This document shows positions 1 to 8,519 of a DNA stretch of 16,285 nucleotides, in pieces (within the stretch, counting starts at the first letter, position 1; each line of letters begins with the position of its first letter). The notes under the pieces are model-generated. The model was not told where the DNA came from, made no database searches, and saw only the letters and a list, made by a program, of their open reading frames with translations. The DNA is from CAZXDS01 sp964639525 (GTDB lineage Bacteria; Bacteroidota; Ignavibacteria; Ignavibacteriales; Melioribacteraceae), in the NCBI GenBank assembly GCA_964639525.1, contig CAZXDS010000060.1, positions 1 to 16,285 of the forward strand. The letters run 5' to 3'. A program made the translations under genes and the position numbers.

Positions 1-82
1 TTTATTATACAATAAAAATCAAACTGTGTTTCTGAAAATCACTATTTTAAATCCTTATTTTTAAAAAATATCGTTATTCTAT

Positions 83-775
83 ATGTTACAAAATAAAAGC
101 AAAAGTAAACTTTTTTTGGTGGCAACACCTATTGGGAATTATAAAGATTTTACAATTCGAGCAATTAATATATTAAAATCAGTGAATTATATTATTTGTG
201 AGGAGCTTAAACCTGCACGAAGCCTTCTGTCGTATTTTGATATTAATCGTGACTATATTTTACTAAACGAGCATAACGAAAAAGATGCTGCTCCGGAAAT
301 ATTGCAATTATTGAAAGACGGGAAATCCGCTGCATTAATTTCGGATGCGGGAACCCCTCTTTTCAGCGATCCGGGGCATTATCTTGTTGACCTTTGTATT
401 AAAGCAGAAATTGATATCGTACCGGTCCCCGGAGCAAACTCTTTGATACTTGCTCTAATTGGTTCCGGTATGGATATTGAAAAATTCTATCATTACGGCT
501 GGCTATCGCCAAAAAGAAAAATTCGCCAAAAAGAATTGCTGCAATTGAAAAACAAAAAGGAATTAATTTCCGTAATGGAAACTCCCTACCGACTGCGTCA
601 ACTTTTGCAGGATGTTCAAAAAATATTTGGTAGAAATCTCCGGATTGTTGTGGCATACAAATTAACAATGCCCGAAGAAAAATTTTATAGAGGCAGCGTA
701 ACGGAAATATTGCAAATAGCAGAAAATAAAAAGTTAAAAGGCGAGTTTGTTCTTCTAATTGACAATCGCAAATAA
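83..775 (+). CDS. RsmI-like SAM-dependent methyltransferase (tetrapyrrole methylase fold)
   Basis: This 230-residue protein matches the family of 16S rRNA cytidine-1402 2'-O-methyltransferase (RsmI), which uses S-adenosylmethionine in the cytoplasm. Visible family blocks are ATPIGN (residues 14-19), an HE-HNE stretch near 63-66, SDAGTPLFSDPG (87-98), PVPGANS (114-120) and a C-terminal KGEFVLLI block. The usual EDTR motif after the first helix reads CEELKPAR here (39-46), and the ELTK block reads KLTMPEE. The protein is also shorter than the roughly 285-residue E. coli enzyme because it lacks the C-terminal extension. It may be the phylum's version of RsmI or a paralogue with another RNA substrate. 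The start is the first ATG before the conserved block; no clear Shine-Dalgarno is visible. It heads a tight run with the next three genes. The family is secure and the exact substrate is not. Confidence 0.85.
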   Translation: MLQNKSKSKLFLVATPIGNYKDFTIRAINILKSVNYIICEELKPARSLLSYFDINRDYILLNEHNEKDAAPEILQLLKDGKSAALISDAGTPLFSDPGHYLVDLCIKAEIDIVPVPGANSLILALIGSGMDIEKFYHYGWLSPKRKIRQKELLQLKNKKELISVMETPYRLRQLLQDVQKIFGRNLRIVVAYKLTMPEEKFYRGSVTEILQIAENKKLKGEFVLLIDNRK

Positions 776-803
776 ATCAACAGAACTTGAAAAAGGAAAA
801 ATT

Positions 804-1220
804 ATGAGTAAAGTAAAATTTGAAGTTGATGTTTATACTTATCAAATTGATTTTGTCGGACACGTTAGCAACATTGTTTATATACAATGGATGGAAATTG
901 GAAGGCTAAAATTGCTTGAAGCTGTCGCTCTGCCTATTTCCGAACTTTCAAAAACCAAAATTGCCCCCGTTTTAGTTGAGACAAATATTAAATATAAAAA
1001 ATCACTTTATGTTGAGGATAAAGTTAAAATTGAAGTTTGGTTTTCCGAATTACTGAATGCTTCGGCAATAATGGAATTTAGATTTTATAACAAAAACGGG
1101 GATTTAGTTGCTACCGGTTGGCAAAAAGGTTTGTTCATCAATAAAGAAAGCATGAAGGTTCATAGAATGACAAATGAAGAAAGAGAATCGCTTGCTAAGC
1201 TGCTAATTAAAAAAACTTAA
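804..1220 (+). CDS. YbgC/4HBT-type acyl-CoA thioesterase (hotdog fold)
   Basis: A 138-residue single hotdog-domain protein of the YbgC/FadM (4HBT) thioesterase type, expected to hydrolyse acyl-CoA thioesters in the cytoplasm. The signature is the N-terminal block with D16, GH at 19-20, N23 and Y25, followed by the E31/R34 helix. It corresponds to the family pattern D-x-x-GHVNN-x-x-Y, with D16 as the likely catalytic aspartate. Length is normal for the family. An in-frame ATG at 759 overlaps the upstream gene. The start at 804 is preferred because AAAAGG lies just upstream and homologues begin close to the conserved block. The gap to the upstream gene is 28 bases, so co-transcription is likely. 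Acyl chain preference cannot be read from the sequence. Confidence 0.88.
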   Translation: MSKVKFEVDVYTYQIDFVGHVSNIVYIQWMEIGRLKLLEAVALPISELSKTKIAPVLVETNIKYKKSLYVEDKVKIEVWFSELLNASAIMEFRFYNKNGDLVATGWQKGLFINKESMKVHRMTNEERESLAKLLIKKT

Positions 1221-1238
1221 TTGTTTTAAGGAAAAGAA

Positions 1239-1784
1239 ATGTTGTATATAGAAAATATAGTTCAAACACCAAATCCACAGGCATTAAAATTTGTTGTAAA
1301 TGAAATATTGATAATCCGTGAAACTCGCAATTTTAACAACAAAGACGAAGCCGAAAAAGATCCGCTCGCTAAAGCAGTTTTTGAAATCGAAGGAGTTGTT
1401 TCTTTTTTTTACATGGATAAATTTATTACAATTGAAAAGGAACCGGATGCCAATTGGAATGATATTCAAAAATTATTTATCAATATTCTTCGGAATTTTG
1501 ATAAAGCATTAATTCCTGCGGAAGAAAAAATAGAGCCTTCGGTATCGAATGAAGATTATCAAACATTTCAAAAAATTAATAATATTATTGACGAGCGAGT
1601 TCGTCCCGCACTTGCAGGCGACGGCGGTGGGCTTGACATTATTGAACTGAAAGATAATGAGTTGAAAATCAGATATATGGGAGCATGTGGAAGTTGCCCA
1701 AGTTCAATTCACGGAACTTTGGGGGCTATCGAAAATCTTTTGCGGCGAGAAATAAATCCGTCTATCAAAGTTATTTCCGCTTAA
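1239..1784 (+). CDS. Nfu-type iron-sulfur cluster carrier (Nfu_N plus NifU C-terminal domain)
   Basis: A 181-residue two-domain protein. Residues 1-90 form the Nfu_N scaffold domain, recognised by TPNPQALKF (10-18). Residues 105-180 form the NifU C-terminal domain with RPALAGDGGG (122-131) and the cluster-binding Cys-x-x-Cys pair C150 and C153 inside GACGSCPSS. By family knowledge such proteins receive a [4Fe-4S] cluster as a homodimer and hand it to client enzymes in the cytoplasm. AAGGA sits about seven bases before the ATG, which fixes the start. The gene is 18 bases after the thioesterase and 5 bases before the LpxR-like gene. Domain order is as in mitochondrial NFU1 and many bacterial Nfu proteins, not the IscU-containing NifU. 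Confidence 0.93.
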   Translation: MLYIENIVQTPNPQALKFVVNEILIIRETRNFNNKDEAEKDPLAKAVFEIEGVVSFFYMDKFITIEKEPDANWNDIQKLFINILRNFDKALIPAEEKIEPSVSNEDYQTFQKINNIIDERVRPALAGDGGGLDIIELKDNELKIRYMGACGSCPSSIHGTLGAIENLLRREINPSIKVISA

Positions 1785-1789
1785 TAAAA

Positions 1790-2776
1790 ATGCAAAAGTC
1801 TAAAAAAATAAAAGAGCATGATTATTTTCAAATAATTGTATTGCTTTGTTCTCTCTTCATTACGTCAAATACTTTTGGGCAAAATAAACAAACCGTTACA
1901 AATGATTATTTGACAATCGTTGAGTTCAGGATAGAAAATGATTTCGTATTCCAAACTGACTACTATTTCACACACGGAATGTTTCTGCAAGTGTTTTCAC
2001 CATTTGCAAATAAAAATCCATTGAATGCCTTGCTGATTCCTTTTGGAGAAAATGCGATTGTTTATCACGGAATTTCATTAGTTCAAAATTTATATACGCC
2101 GATTGAAAAATCAGATAGAATAATAGTAACCGACAGACCATTTGCAGCTTATCTACTGCTGCAAAGTACAAGAATTGCACTATACCGAAAGGAAAGACAA
2201 AAGATAAGTTCCACTTTAAAAATCGGAGTAATCGGTCCTCCGGCTTTGGGTGAAGAAATGCAGAACGGTATTCATTCTCTGCTGCCGACTTCTAGCAAAA
2301 TCTCCGGTTGGCAAAATCAGATAAAAACAGATTTGATGTTAAATTACTCTGCACAATACGAAAAAGGAATTTTACGAAGTTCTTTCTTCGATACTGATCT
2401 TTTTGTTTTTGCAAACTTAGGTGCTCCATACACAAACATAGGCAGCGGACTAAATTTTAGAATTGGGAAATTTAATAATTCTTTTGCAAATCTTGAATTC
2501 TCAAAAGAAAATAAGTGGCAATATTATTTTTCAGTCAGTTCAAATTTAAAATTTGTTGTTTATGATGCAACTCTGCAAGGCGGATTGTTTAACGGAACAA
2601 GCGTACATACAATTACCGCCGGAGATGTCAGTCGCCTTGTTTTACGGAAAAGTGTATTCGGTAATTTAAGCTTTAACAATTTCAAAATGAAAATCGGAAT
2701 TGTTTTCCTGACGCGGGAATTTGAAACGGGACTATCGCACAAATGGGGAGTGCTTTCGGTTATTTTAGGGTTATAA
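1790..2776 (+). CDS. LpxR-family lipid A deacylase-like outer membrane protein (DUF2219)
   Basis: A 328-residue protein with a hydrophobic signal segment (about 15-25, likely cleaved near residue 30) and a beta-barrel-like remainder. LpxR removes the 3'-acyloxyacyl chain of lipid A in the outer membrane. Family blocks are visible: END at 49-51, TDYYFTHG at 56-63, YTP at 102-104, DRPFAAYL at 115-122, and GP-x-x-LG followed by H162 and GWQNQ (173-177). H162 lines up by motif order with the catalytic histidine of LpxR. A longer in-frame reading from 1685 runs through the Nfu gene. The ATG at 1790 is chosen because it places the signal peptide at the N-terminus and lies five bases after the Nfu stop. 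No good Shine-Dalgarno is visible, so translational coupling is plausible. Activity on this organism's lipid A is inferred. Confidence 0.85.
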   Translation: MQKSKKIKEHDYFQIIVLLCSLFITSNTFGQNKQTVTNDYLTIVEFRIENDFVFQTDYYFTHGMFLQVFSPFANKNPLNALLIPFGENAIVYHGISLVQNLYTPIEKSDRIIVTDRPFAAYLLLQSTRIALYRKERQKISSTLKIGVIGPPALGEEMQNGIHSLLPTSSKISGWQNQIKTDLMLNYSAQYEKGILRSSFFDTDLFVFANLGAPYTNIGSGLNFRIGKFNNSFANLEFSKENKWQYYFSVSSNLKFVVYDATLQGGLFNGTSVHTITAGDVSRLVLRKSVFGNLSFNNFKMKIGIVFLTREFETGLSHKWGVLSVILGL

Positions 2777-2868
2777 ACATTGATTCGTGAATAATAATAA
2801 AACTTATCATTATCTTATTACGTCAAAACAATTATGTTAATTAATCCTTAAATAAAAGAGAGGCGAAA

Positions 2869-5800
2869 ATGAAAATCAAACAACTTCTGTTATTTATCAT
2901 TTTAATTTTATTGGTTTCAGTTTCAATGGGAAAAGATAATTCTCCTTTTGTAAGATTTCCGGCATTGAACAGTAGCGGCTCGCAGCTTGCGTTTTCGTAT
3001 CAAGGCGATATTTGGACTGTTTCCGCATCAGGCGGAAAAGCGTTTCGCATTACAATTCATGAGGCTTATGAAGAAGCCCCGCAATGGAACAATGACGGTA
3101 AGCAAATTGCATTTACAAGTAACCGCTGGGGAAGTAAAGATTTGTATGTTATTAATTCAACCGGCGGAATTCCCAAAAGAATAACATACAATTCATCTTC
3201 GGATTTAATTAATGATTGGACTTCAGACAATAAATTGCTTTTTTCAACACGCAGAACTTACAGACAAATTGAATGGGAATTTGAAATCTATTCCGCTTCA
3301 CCGAATGGCGGAACACCGCACCGTATTTTAGATTCGTTCGGCGATATGCCGGCAATGTCGCCAAATGGCAAATTTATAGCATTTGTAAAAGGTCCGTGCA
3401 GAATTTCACGTGAAGATTATCACGGTTCGGCTAATAGGGATTTGTGGATTTACGATATGCAGAAGAAAAAATATACTCAGCTTACAAATTACGACGGCAA
3501 TGATTTTTATCCCCGTTGGGCAAATAATAATACTATATATTTTGTCAGTTCTCGCAGCGGTAAATACAATGTTTTTAAAATGGACTTAAATTCCGATGGC
3601 TCGAAAAAAGAAATTTCAGAAATAACTAAATTTAATGATAACGGGGTCCGTTATTTAAGCGTCAGTAAAGACGGCTCCGCTATTGCGATGGAAAGAGGAA
3701 CGGACATTTACTTAATGAAAACAAACGGTGGAACTCCCGCCAAAGTTGATATTCAAATCGGTGCGGATTATCGTTTTGACCCGATTGTGCATAAATCATT
3801 TTCAAATAAAGTTGAAGAATATGCAGTTTCGCCGAATGGAAAATTGCTTACGTTTTCAATTCACGGTGAAATTTTTGTAAAGGAAAATAACAAGGAAAAG
3901 AAACGAAGTGTGAAACTCACGGATTCTCCGAGCAGAGATCAACATCCTGCATGGGCAAGTGATTCAACTATAATCTTTGTTTCCGATAGAAGCGGACAAA
4001 AAGATTTGTATTCCGTGCAGTCTTCTGATAAATCGAATACGAGTTTATTCAAAAGTTTGAAACACAAAGTAACTCGTTTAACAACTACTGAAACCGATGA
4101 GGATTTTCCGGTAGTTTCACCAAATTTGAATAGTGTTGCTTATGAAATTGGCCGCGGAAAATTAGTCGTTCGTAAAATTAATGATGACGGTTCTTTTGGA
4201 AGTTCCGAAACTATACTTGACGGATGGGCAATTCCGGGAAATGTTTCGTGGAGTCCTGACAGTAAATGGCTCGCTTATTCTTTGGATGATTTGGATTTTA
4301 ATGAAGAAATTTTCATTAAATCCGCCGATGGAAGCGGCAAACCGATAAATGTAAGCATGCACCCGCGTTCCGATAGTTCTCCGGTCTGGAGCACGGATGG
4401 AAAGAAACTTGCATTTGTTTCCAATAGAAATAACGGTGATAACGATATTTGGTTTGTTTGGTTAAACAAAAAGGATTGGGAAAAAACCAAACAGGACTGG
4501 GAAGATGATACGGCTACCAAGCCATCGAAAAAAAAATCAAAGGGTAAAAAAAATAAAAAGAACAAATTGGAAGTAAAACCGATTAAAATAGATGCCGATA
4601 AAATATATGAAAGATTAGTTCAAGTTACGTCTATGCAAGGAGATGAAACAAATCCTATTTTTTCAAAAGACGGAAAAACAATTTACTTTACTACCGGTGA
4701 ACCTACTACAAAAGGACGTGATCTTTACAGTATCAAATGGGACGGCACTAAAGTAAAACGAATTACTAAGGGCGAAAAAAATCCTTCGCGTTTAAGTTTT
4801 AATAAAAAGGACGACCATATTTATATGGTTACTAAGGGCGGAAGCATTGCAAAATTTAAAGACGGTGCAACCAAACTAACTACACTTCCATTTAAAGCAA
4901 ATATGATAATCAATTTTATTGCAGAAAAAAATCAAATTTTTGATGAAGCGTGGAGAACATTGCAAAAAGGATTTTACGACCCCAATTTTCACGGACGCAA
5001 TTGGGCTGGGTTAAAAAACAAATACAAGCCGATGATAATGAAAGCATCAACTAAGAGAGATTTTAGAGATATGTTCAACAATATGCTCGGGCAGTTAAAT
5101 GCAAGTCATATGGGAATGTATGGCAAGGACAGAGGAGAACTTCAGCATGAAAAAACCGGATTGCTTGGAATAAGAATAAATCCCGTAGATGACGGAATAA
5201 TTGTAACTCACGTAATCGCAAATTCTCCGGCAGATAGAGATGCGAGCAGACTTTTTGTCGGCGATAAAATTACAAAGGTTGACGGCAAAACCGTTGATGC
5301 ATCTCGTAATTTTTATGCTGCATTAACAGATATGGCAAAGGAAAAAATTCTGCTTTCGGTTACGAATAAAGACGGAGATTCACGCGAAGTGGTAATTCGT
5401 CCGACGAACAGTTTAAGTAAACAGCTTTACGATGAATGGGTTGATGAAAAAAGAGAACTCACTGATAAATATTCAAATGGCAAACTCGGCTATCTTCATA
5501 TAAAGGCAATGGGTTGGTCAAGTTTTGAAAGATTTGAACGGGAATTAACAGCAGCCGGAAACGGAAAAGAAGGAATTGTAATAGATGTTCGTTATAACGG
5601 CGGAGGCTGGACAACAGATTATTTGATGGCTGTGCTTAATACCAAACAGCATGCTTATACAATTCCACGAGGCGCAACAGATAATTTGAAAAAGAATCAC
5701 AAAAAGTTCAGAAGCCATTATCCGTTTGGAGAAAGACTCCGTTACGCTTCGTGGACAAAGCCTTCAATTGCAATGTGCAACGAAAGCAGTTATTCCAATG

Positions 5801-6081
5801 CGGAAATATTTTCACACGCATATAAAAATCTCGAAATTGGAAAACTTGTTGGCAAGCCAACTTTTGGGGCTGTAATTTCTACGGGCGGGCAAGGTTTAAT
5901 TGACGGCTCTTACGTGAGGCTTCCGTTTCGCGGTTGGTATGTTTTGAAAACCGATGAAAACATGGAATGGGGACCTGCTGTTCCAAATTTTATTGTTGAT
6001 AATTCACCGGATTCCCGTGCGAAAGGGAAAGACCAACAACTCAAAAAAGCAGTTGACGAACTGATGAAAGAAGTAAAATGA
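2869..6081 (+). CDS. Tricorn-like S41 family protease with beta-propellers and PDZ
   Basis: A 1070-residue secreted protease of the tricorn/S41 type. A signal peptide covers about residues 1-20, so it should act in the periplasm. From about 25 to 670 there are repeated PD40/TolB-like propeller blades with SPNG, WSPD, WSTD and FVSNR motifs. A lysine-rich linker sits at 551-567 between propeller sections. The C1 helical region (about 685-750) carries S746-H747, a PDZ-like domain covers about 762-845, and the S41 catalytic core covers 870-1045 with YNGGGW (909-914). By motif order the catalytic set is S746, H747, nucleophile S976 (in SYSNAEIF) and E1033. These positions are close to the Ser745/His746/Ser965/Glu1023 set of Thermoplasma tricorn. 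The start has AGAGAGG a few bases upstream. Expected role is degrading peptides or damaged proteins; the substrate is unknown. Confidence 0.94.
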   Translation: MKIKQLLLFIILILLVSVSMGKDNSPFVRFPALNSSGSQLAFSYQGDIWTVSASGGKAFRITIHEAYEEAPQWNNDGKQIAFTSNRWGSKDLYVINSTGGIPKRITYNSSSDLINDWTSDNKLLFSTRRTYRQIEWEFEIYSASPNGGTPHRILDSFGDMPAMSPNGKFIAFVKGPCRISREDYHGSANRDLWIYDMQKKKYTQLTNYDGNDFYPRWANNNTIYFVSSRSGKYNVFKMDLNSDGSKKEISEITKFNDNGVRYLSVSKDGSAIAMERGTDIYLMKTNGGTPAKVDIQIGADYRFDPIVHKSFSNKVEEYAVSPNGKLLTFSIHGEIFVKENNKEKKRSVKLTDSPSRDQHPAWASDSTIIFVSDRSGQKDLYSVQSSDKSNTSLFKSLKHKVTRLTTTETDEDFPVVSPNLNSVAYEIGRGKLVVRKINDDGSFGSSETILDGWAIPGNVSWSPDSKWLAYSLDDLDFNEEIFIKSADGSGKPINVSMHPRSDSSPVWSTDGKKLAFVSNRNNGDNDIWFVWLNKKDWEKTKQDWEDDTATKPSKKKSKGKKNKKNKLEVKPIKIDADKIYERLVQVTSMQGDETNPIFSKDGKTIYFTTGEPTTKGRDLYSIKWDGTKVKRITKGEKNPSRLSFNKKDDHIYMVTKGGSIAKFKDGATKLTTLPFKANMIINFIAEKNQIFDEAWRTLQKGFYDPNFHGRNWAGLKNKYKPMIMKASTKRDFRDMFNNMLGQLNASHMGMYGKDRGELQHEKTGLLGIRINPVDDGIIVTHVIANSPADRDASRLFVGDKITKVDGKTVDASRNFYAALTDMAKEKILLSVTNKDGDSREVVIRPTNSLSKQLYDEWVDEKRELTDKYSNGKLGYLHIKAMGWSSFERFERELTAAGNGKEGIVIDVRYNGGGWTTDYLMAVLNTKQHAYTIPRGATDNLKKNHKKFRSHYPFGERLRYASWTKPSIAMCNESSYSNAEIFSHAYKNLEIGKLVGKPTFGAVISTGGQGLIDGSYVRLPFRGWYVLKTDENMEWGPAVPNFIVDNSPDSRAKGKDQQLKKAVDELMKEVK

Positions 6082-6110
6082 TTTTTCGCTTTGCAGATTC
6101 ATATTTATTG

Positions 6111-6145
6111 CCCGATTCTTGTTTTGAGAATCGGGTTTTTATTTT
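6111..6145 (+). terminator. Intrinsic terminator after the tricorn-like protease
   Basis: A 9-bp perfect stem (CCCGATTCT at 6111-6119 with AGAATCGGG at 6127-6135) has a 7-base loop. It is followed directly by TTTTTATTTT. It lies 29 bases after the protease stop codon and separates that transcript from the TonB-dependent receptor. Confidence 0.9.
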
Positions 6146-6282
6146 AAGTTGAATTGTTCCCAAATAATAACTTGGTTAGATTTGCATTGTCTAAATTTAG
6201 AATCAAGATAATAAAGAATGTGCTTGAAATTTATATTTATTTTAACCTTTTAACATTAACTATTTTGGGGGTTTAACTTAGT

Positions 6283-8247
6283 TTGAAAATTACGAAATTC
6301 TTCTTCTTTTTTATTATTTGCTTTTCCGTAAATATTTTTTCGCAATCAAAAACAGATAGTGTAAAAACGTATAAGTTAAGTGAAATAACTGTTAAAAGCG
6401 GACTGTTATTAGAACCTAAAACCGTTACACAAATTGGCAAAACGGAAATTGAGAAATCGGATGCAGCCACAATTAGTGAGTTAGGTAAGTTTGTTCCTTC
6501 GGTGAAGTTACAGACTAATTCACGCGGCGAATCATTATTTTATTTGCGAGGTTCCGGAGAAAGACAGCTCTCGTTGTTTTTTGACGGAGTTCCGCTGAAT
6601 ATTCCTTGGGATAACAGAATTGACTTAAGTCTGGTTCCAACGGATGCTATTGAAGGTATTAGCGTTACAAAAGGAATTCCTTCAATTGTTTACGGGGCTA
6701 ATGCTCTCGCAGGTGTAATCAACATTTCATCCAAAGAGCACTCAACAAAAGATGGGAATAGAAAATTCACAACACAGTTTGGTGAAAATAGTTTTAAAAG
6801 ATTTTCAGGTAATTGGCTCGGAATGTCGGGCAAATTTACTTACCTTTTATCAGGTTCTTATAAAACAACTGATGGTTACAATCTTCCACAAAATAAAACA
6901 CGACCGCTTTCAAATCCCGGCAGACTGCGGATAAACAGCGATAGCAAAAACATTTCAACATTTGCAAAATTAAAATATCAGCCCGGTGATTTTTCTGATA
7001 TTAATTTCTCGGTTTCCTATATTAATGCTGAAAAAGGTGTTCCTGCTGAAACAGATGTAAACAAACCGCGTTATTGGCGATACCCGCTTTGGCAAAAATT
7101 AAGTTTAAACTTAAATGGTTCAAATCGTTTTGGAGAAAAAAAAGCAAACATCTTTGCCTATTCTTTTTCAGTAACAAACTTTAAGATGGATATAAACCAA
7201 TACAAAGATATTTCATATACCGCCCTTGATGATATTGAAAAAGATAAAGATTTAGTCCTGTATGGAAGATTAATATATACTCGCTTGTTTGGTATAAGTT
7301 CAATTTTAAAATTATCGGCAAGCGGTTTTAATACACTGCACAAAGAAAGTTTTCTACAAAATAATTATGCAGAATTATCTTATTCACAAAATGTTTTCAG
7401 TTTCGGCAGTGAATACGAATTTATTAAAAGTAAATATTCTTTTACTGCGGGTGTTAGTCTTGACGGTGCTTCATATCCTAAAACCGGAGATAAGCCTTTC
7501 AAGGATGTCAATCTGGATTATAGTGTAAATACTTCGTTTATTTATTCGTTTAATTCAGCTTGGATGTTTCAGTTTAATGCCGGAAGAAAAACACGTTTCC
7601 CAACTTTGCGCGAAAGTTTTTCCGGTGCATTAGGGCGTTTTGTTCCAAACCCTGAACTAAAATCTGAATCAGCTGTAACGATTGAAACAAGTTTAGATTA
7701 TGTTTATTCTAAAGTTTCGGCAAATGTGAATTTCTTTTTCACAAAATTGAATGACGGCATTGTAAGGCAATCATTGCCCGGCAAACAATTTAAACGAATT
7801 AATAAAGATGCAATCAGGACTATGGGCATTGAGTTAACGTCATCATTACAATTGTCACACAAACTAAAGACAACGGTGAATTTCACGTATTTAAATTCAT
7901 TTGCAAAATCAACTGCCGGTACTTATGCCGATACATTGGAATACAAACCGGCATTTGTTGCGGGATTTAATGTAGATTATGAAATAATTAAACAATTATT
8001 TGCATTGGTTGAGTTTAATTTTGTAGGAAAAGAATTCGGATTGCAGGAAGGAAATACATTTTTTAAAAAATTACCCGAATACGGATTGTTCAACGCAAGG
8101 TTTTCATACACTTTCAATCTTTATAAAAATTCCAAACTGGAAACATATTTTCGCGTTAATAATATTTTTGATTCTCTGTACTATACGCAGTGGAGTTTAC
8201 CAAATGCAGGCAGGCAATTTTTCGGTGGTGTTTCTTTACGGTTTTAA
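6283..8247 (+). CDS. TonB-dependent outer membrane receptor
   Basis: A 654-residue TonB-dependent receptor. A signal peptide (about 1-20, phenylalanine-rich) is followed by a possible TonB box region around residues 30-38 (YKLSEITVK). The plug domain (about 36-150) shows YLRGSGERQLSLFFDGVPLN and the plug end YGANALAGVINI (137-148). A 22-strand-type barrel runs to the C-terminal SLRF, ending in the aromatic residue typical of BAM substrates. There is no N-terminal carboxypeptidase-like domain and no SusD-like partner next to it, so it resembles BtuB/FepA-type importers rather than SusC. The only start that keeps the signal peptide is the TTG at 6283: an in-frame TAA lies at 6274-6276 and the first ATG is far inside the barrel. 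GGGGG at 6267-6271 may be the ribosome site. The substrate cannot be told from sequence. Confidence 0.92.
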   Translation: MKITKFFFFFIICFSVNIFSQSKTDSVKTYKLSEITVKSGLLLEPKTVTQIGKTEIEKSDAATISELGKFVPSVKLQTNSRGESLFYLRGSGERQLSLFFDGVPLNIPWDNRIDLSLVPTDAIEGISVTKGIPSIVYGANALAGVINISSKEHSTKDGNRKFTTQFGENSFKRFSGNWLGMSGKFTYLLSGSYKTTDGYNLPQNKTRPLSNPGRLRINSDSKNISTFAKLKYQPGDFSDINFSVSYINAEKGVPAETDVNKPRYWRYPLWQKLSLNLNGSNRFGEKKANIFAYSFSVTNFKMDINQYKDISYTALDDIEKDKDLVLYGRLIYTRLFGISSILKLSASGFNTLHKESFLQNNYAELSYSQNVFSFGSEYEFIKSKYSFTAGVSLDGASYPKTGDKPFKDVNLDYSVNTSFIYSFNSAWMFQFNAGRKTRFPTLRESFSGALGRFVPNPELKSESAVTIETSLDYVYSKVSANVNFFFTKLNDGIVRQSLPGKQFKRINKDAIRTMGIELTSSLQLSHKLKTTVNFTYLNSFAKSTAGTYADTLEYKPAFVAGFNVDYEIIKQLFALVEFNFVGKEFGLQEGNTFFKKLPEYGLFNARFSYTFNLYKNSKLETYFRVNNIFDSLYYTQWSLPNAGRQFFGGVSLRF

Positions 8248-8261
8248 ATCAACAATTTATT

Positions 8262-8279
8262 AAAAGCAACGCTGCTTTT
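8262..8279 (+). terminator. Weak hairpin, possible terminator after the TonB-dependent receptor
   Basis: AAAAGCA (8262-8268) pairs with TGCTTTT (8273-8279) around a four-base loop, 14 bases after the receptor stop. The stem is AT-rich and no long U tract follows beyond the four T of the stem itself, so termination here is only a possibility. Confidence 0.3.
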
Positions 8280-8350
8280 GACCATTTTTGCTCAATTGTA
8301 ACCTTGTTTTTTAGCCAATTATGTCCAATTATAACCCTGTATTTTGACCA
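8276..8350. repeat. Degenerate 33-base tandem repeat (about 2.3 units)
   Basis: Two full units (8276-8308 and 8309-8341) and the first nine bases of a third (8342-8350) repeat with a 33-base period. The unit starts TTTTGACCA or TTTTAGCCA and contains CAATTNTAACC-TTGT/CTGT. Over the best 27-base stretch, 20 positions match. It lies between the receptor and the AbiE promoter. It may be a relic of an insertion boundary or a dispersed repeat; no coding role is visible. Confidence 0.6.
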
Positions 8351-8462
8351 AAAATTGATTATTCTTACCCAAGAAAATAGCCAAAAAAATAATAAATGTT
8401 GAAAAAGGCAATATAAAAAACACTTACAACTTGTTCTGCGTCATTAGATGAAAGACAAACCA

Positions 8463-8490
8463 GTCAAGTAATTTGAGCAAAATACTTGAC
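8463..8490. promoter_or_regulatory. Inverted repeat over the abiE promoter, candidate AbiEi operator
   Basis: GTCAAGTA (8463-8470) and TACTTGAC (8483-8490) form a perfect 8-bp inverted repeat with a 12-base spacer. The right arm contains the TTG of the candidate -33 element, so a protein bound here should block RNA polymerase. AbiEi antitoxins of known AbiE systems repress their own promoter through inverted repeats. Assigning this site to the AbiEi encoded directly downstream is an inference from position. Confidence 0.6.
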
Positions 8491-8515
8491 ATTATATAAA
8501 AAAGTATTATCTTTG
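8486..8515 (+). promoter_or_regulatory. Bacteroidota-type promoter of the abiE operon
   Basis: TATCTTTG at 8508-8515 fits the TAnnTTTG -7 consensus of the Bacteroidota primary sigma factor exactly. TTG at 8486-8488 lies 19 bases upstream, within the usual range for the -33 element. The abiEi ATG begins only five bases after the -7 box, so the transcript would have almost no leader. Confidence 0.65.
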
Positions 8516-8519
8516 CCAT

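Noticed and set aside
6180..6282. TAnnTTTG promoter for the TonB-dependent receptor
   Set aside because: TAAATTTA and TATTTTGG are near matches only, each missing a key base; no confident promoter can be placed.
8276..8350. CRISPR array from the 33-base periodic repeat
   Set aside because: Units abut with no unique spacers, only about 2.3 degenerate copies exist, and no cas gene is nearby.
8190..8402. 70-residue + strand ORF overlapping the receptor's end
   Set aside because: It begins inside the receptor in another frame and ends in low-complexity repeat DNA; no ribosome site or family.
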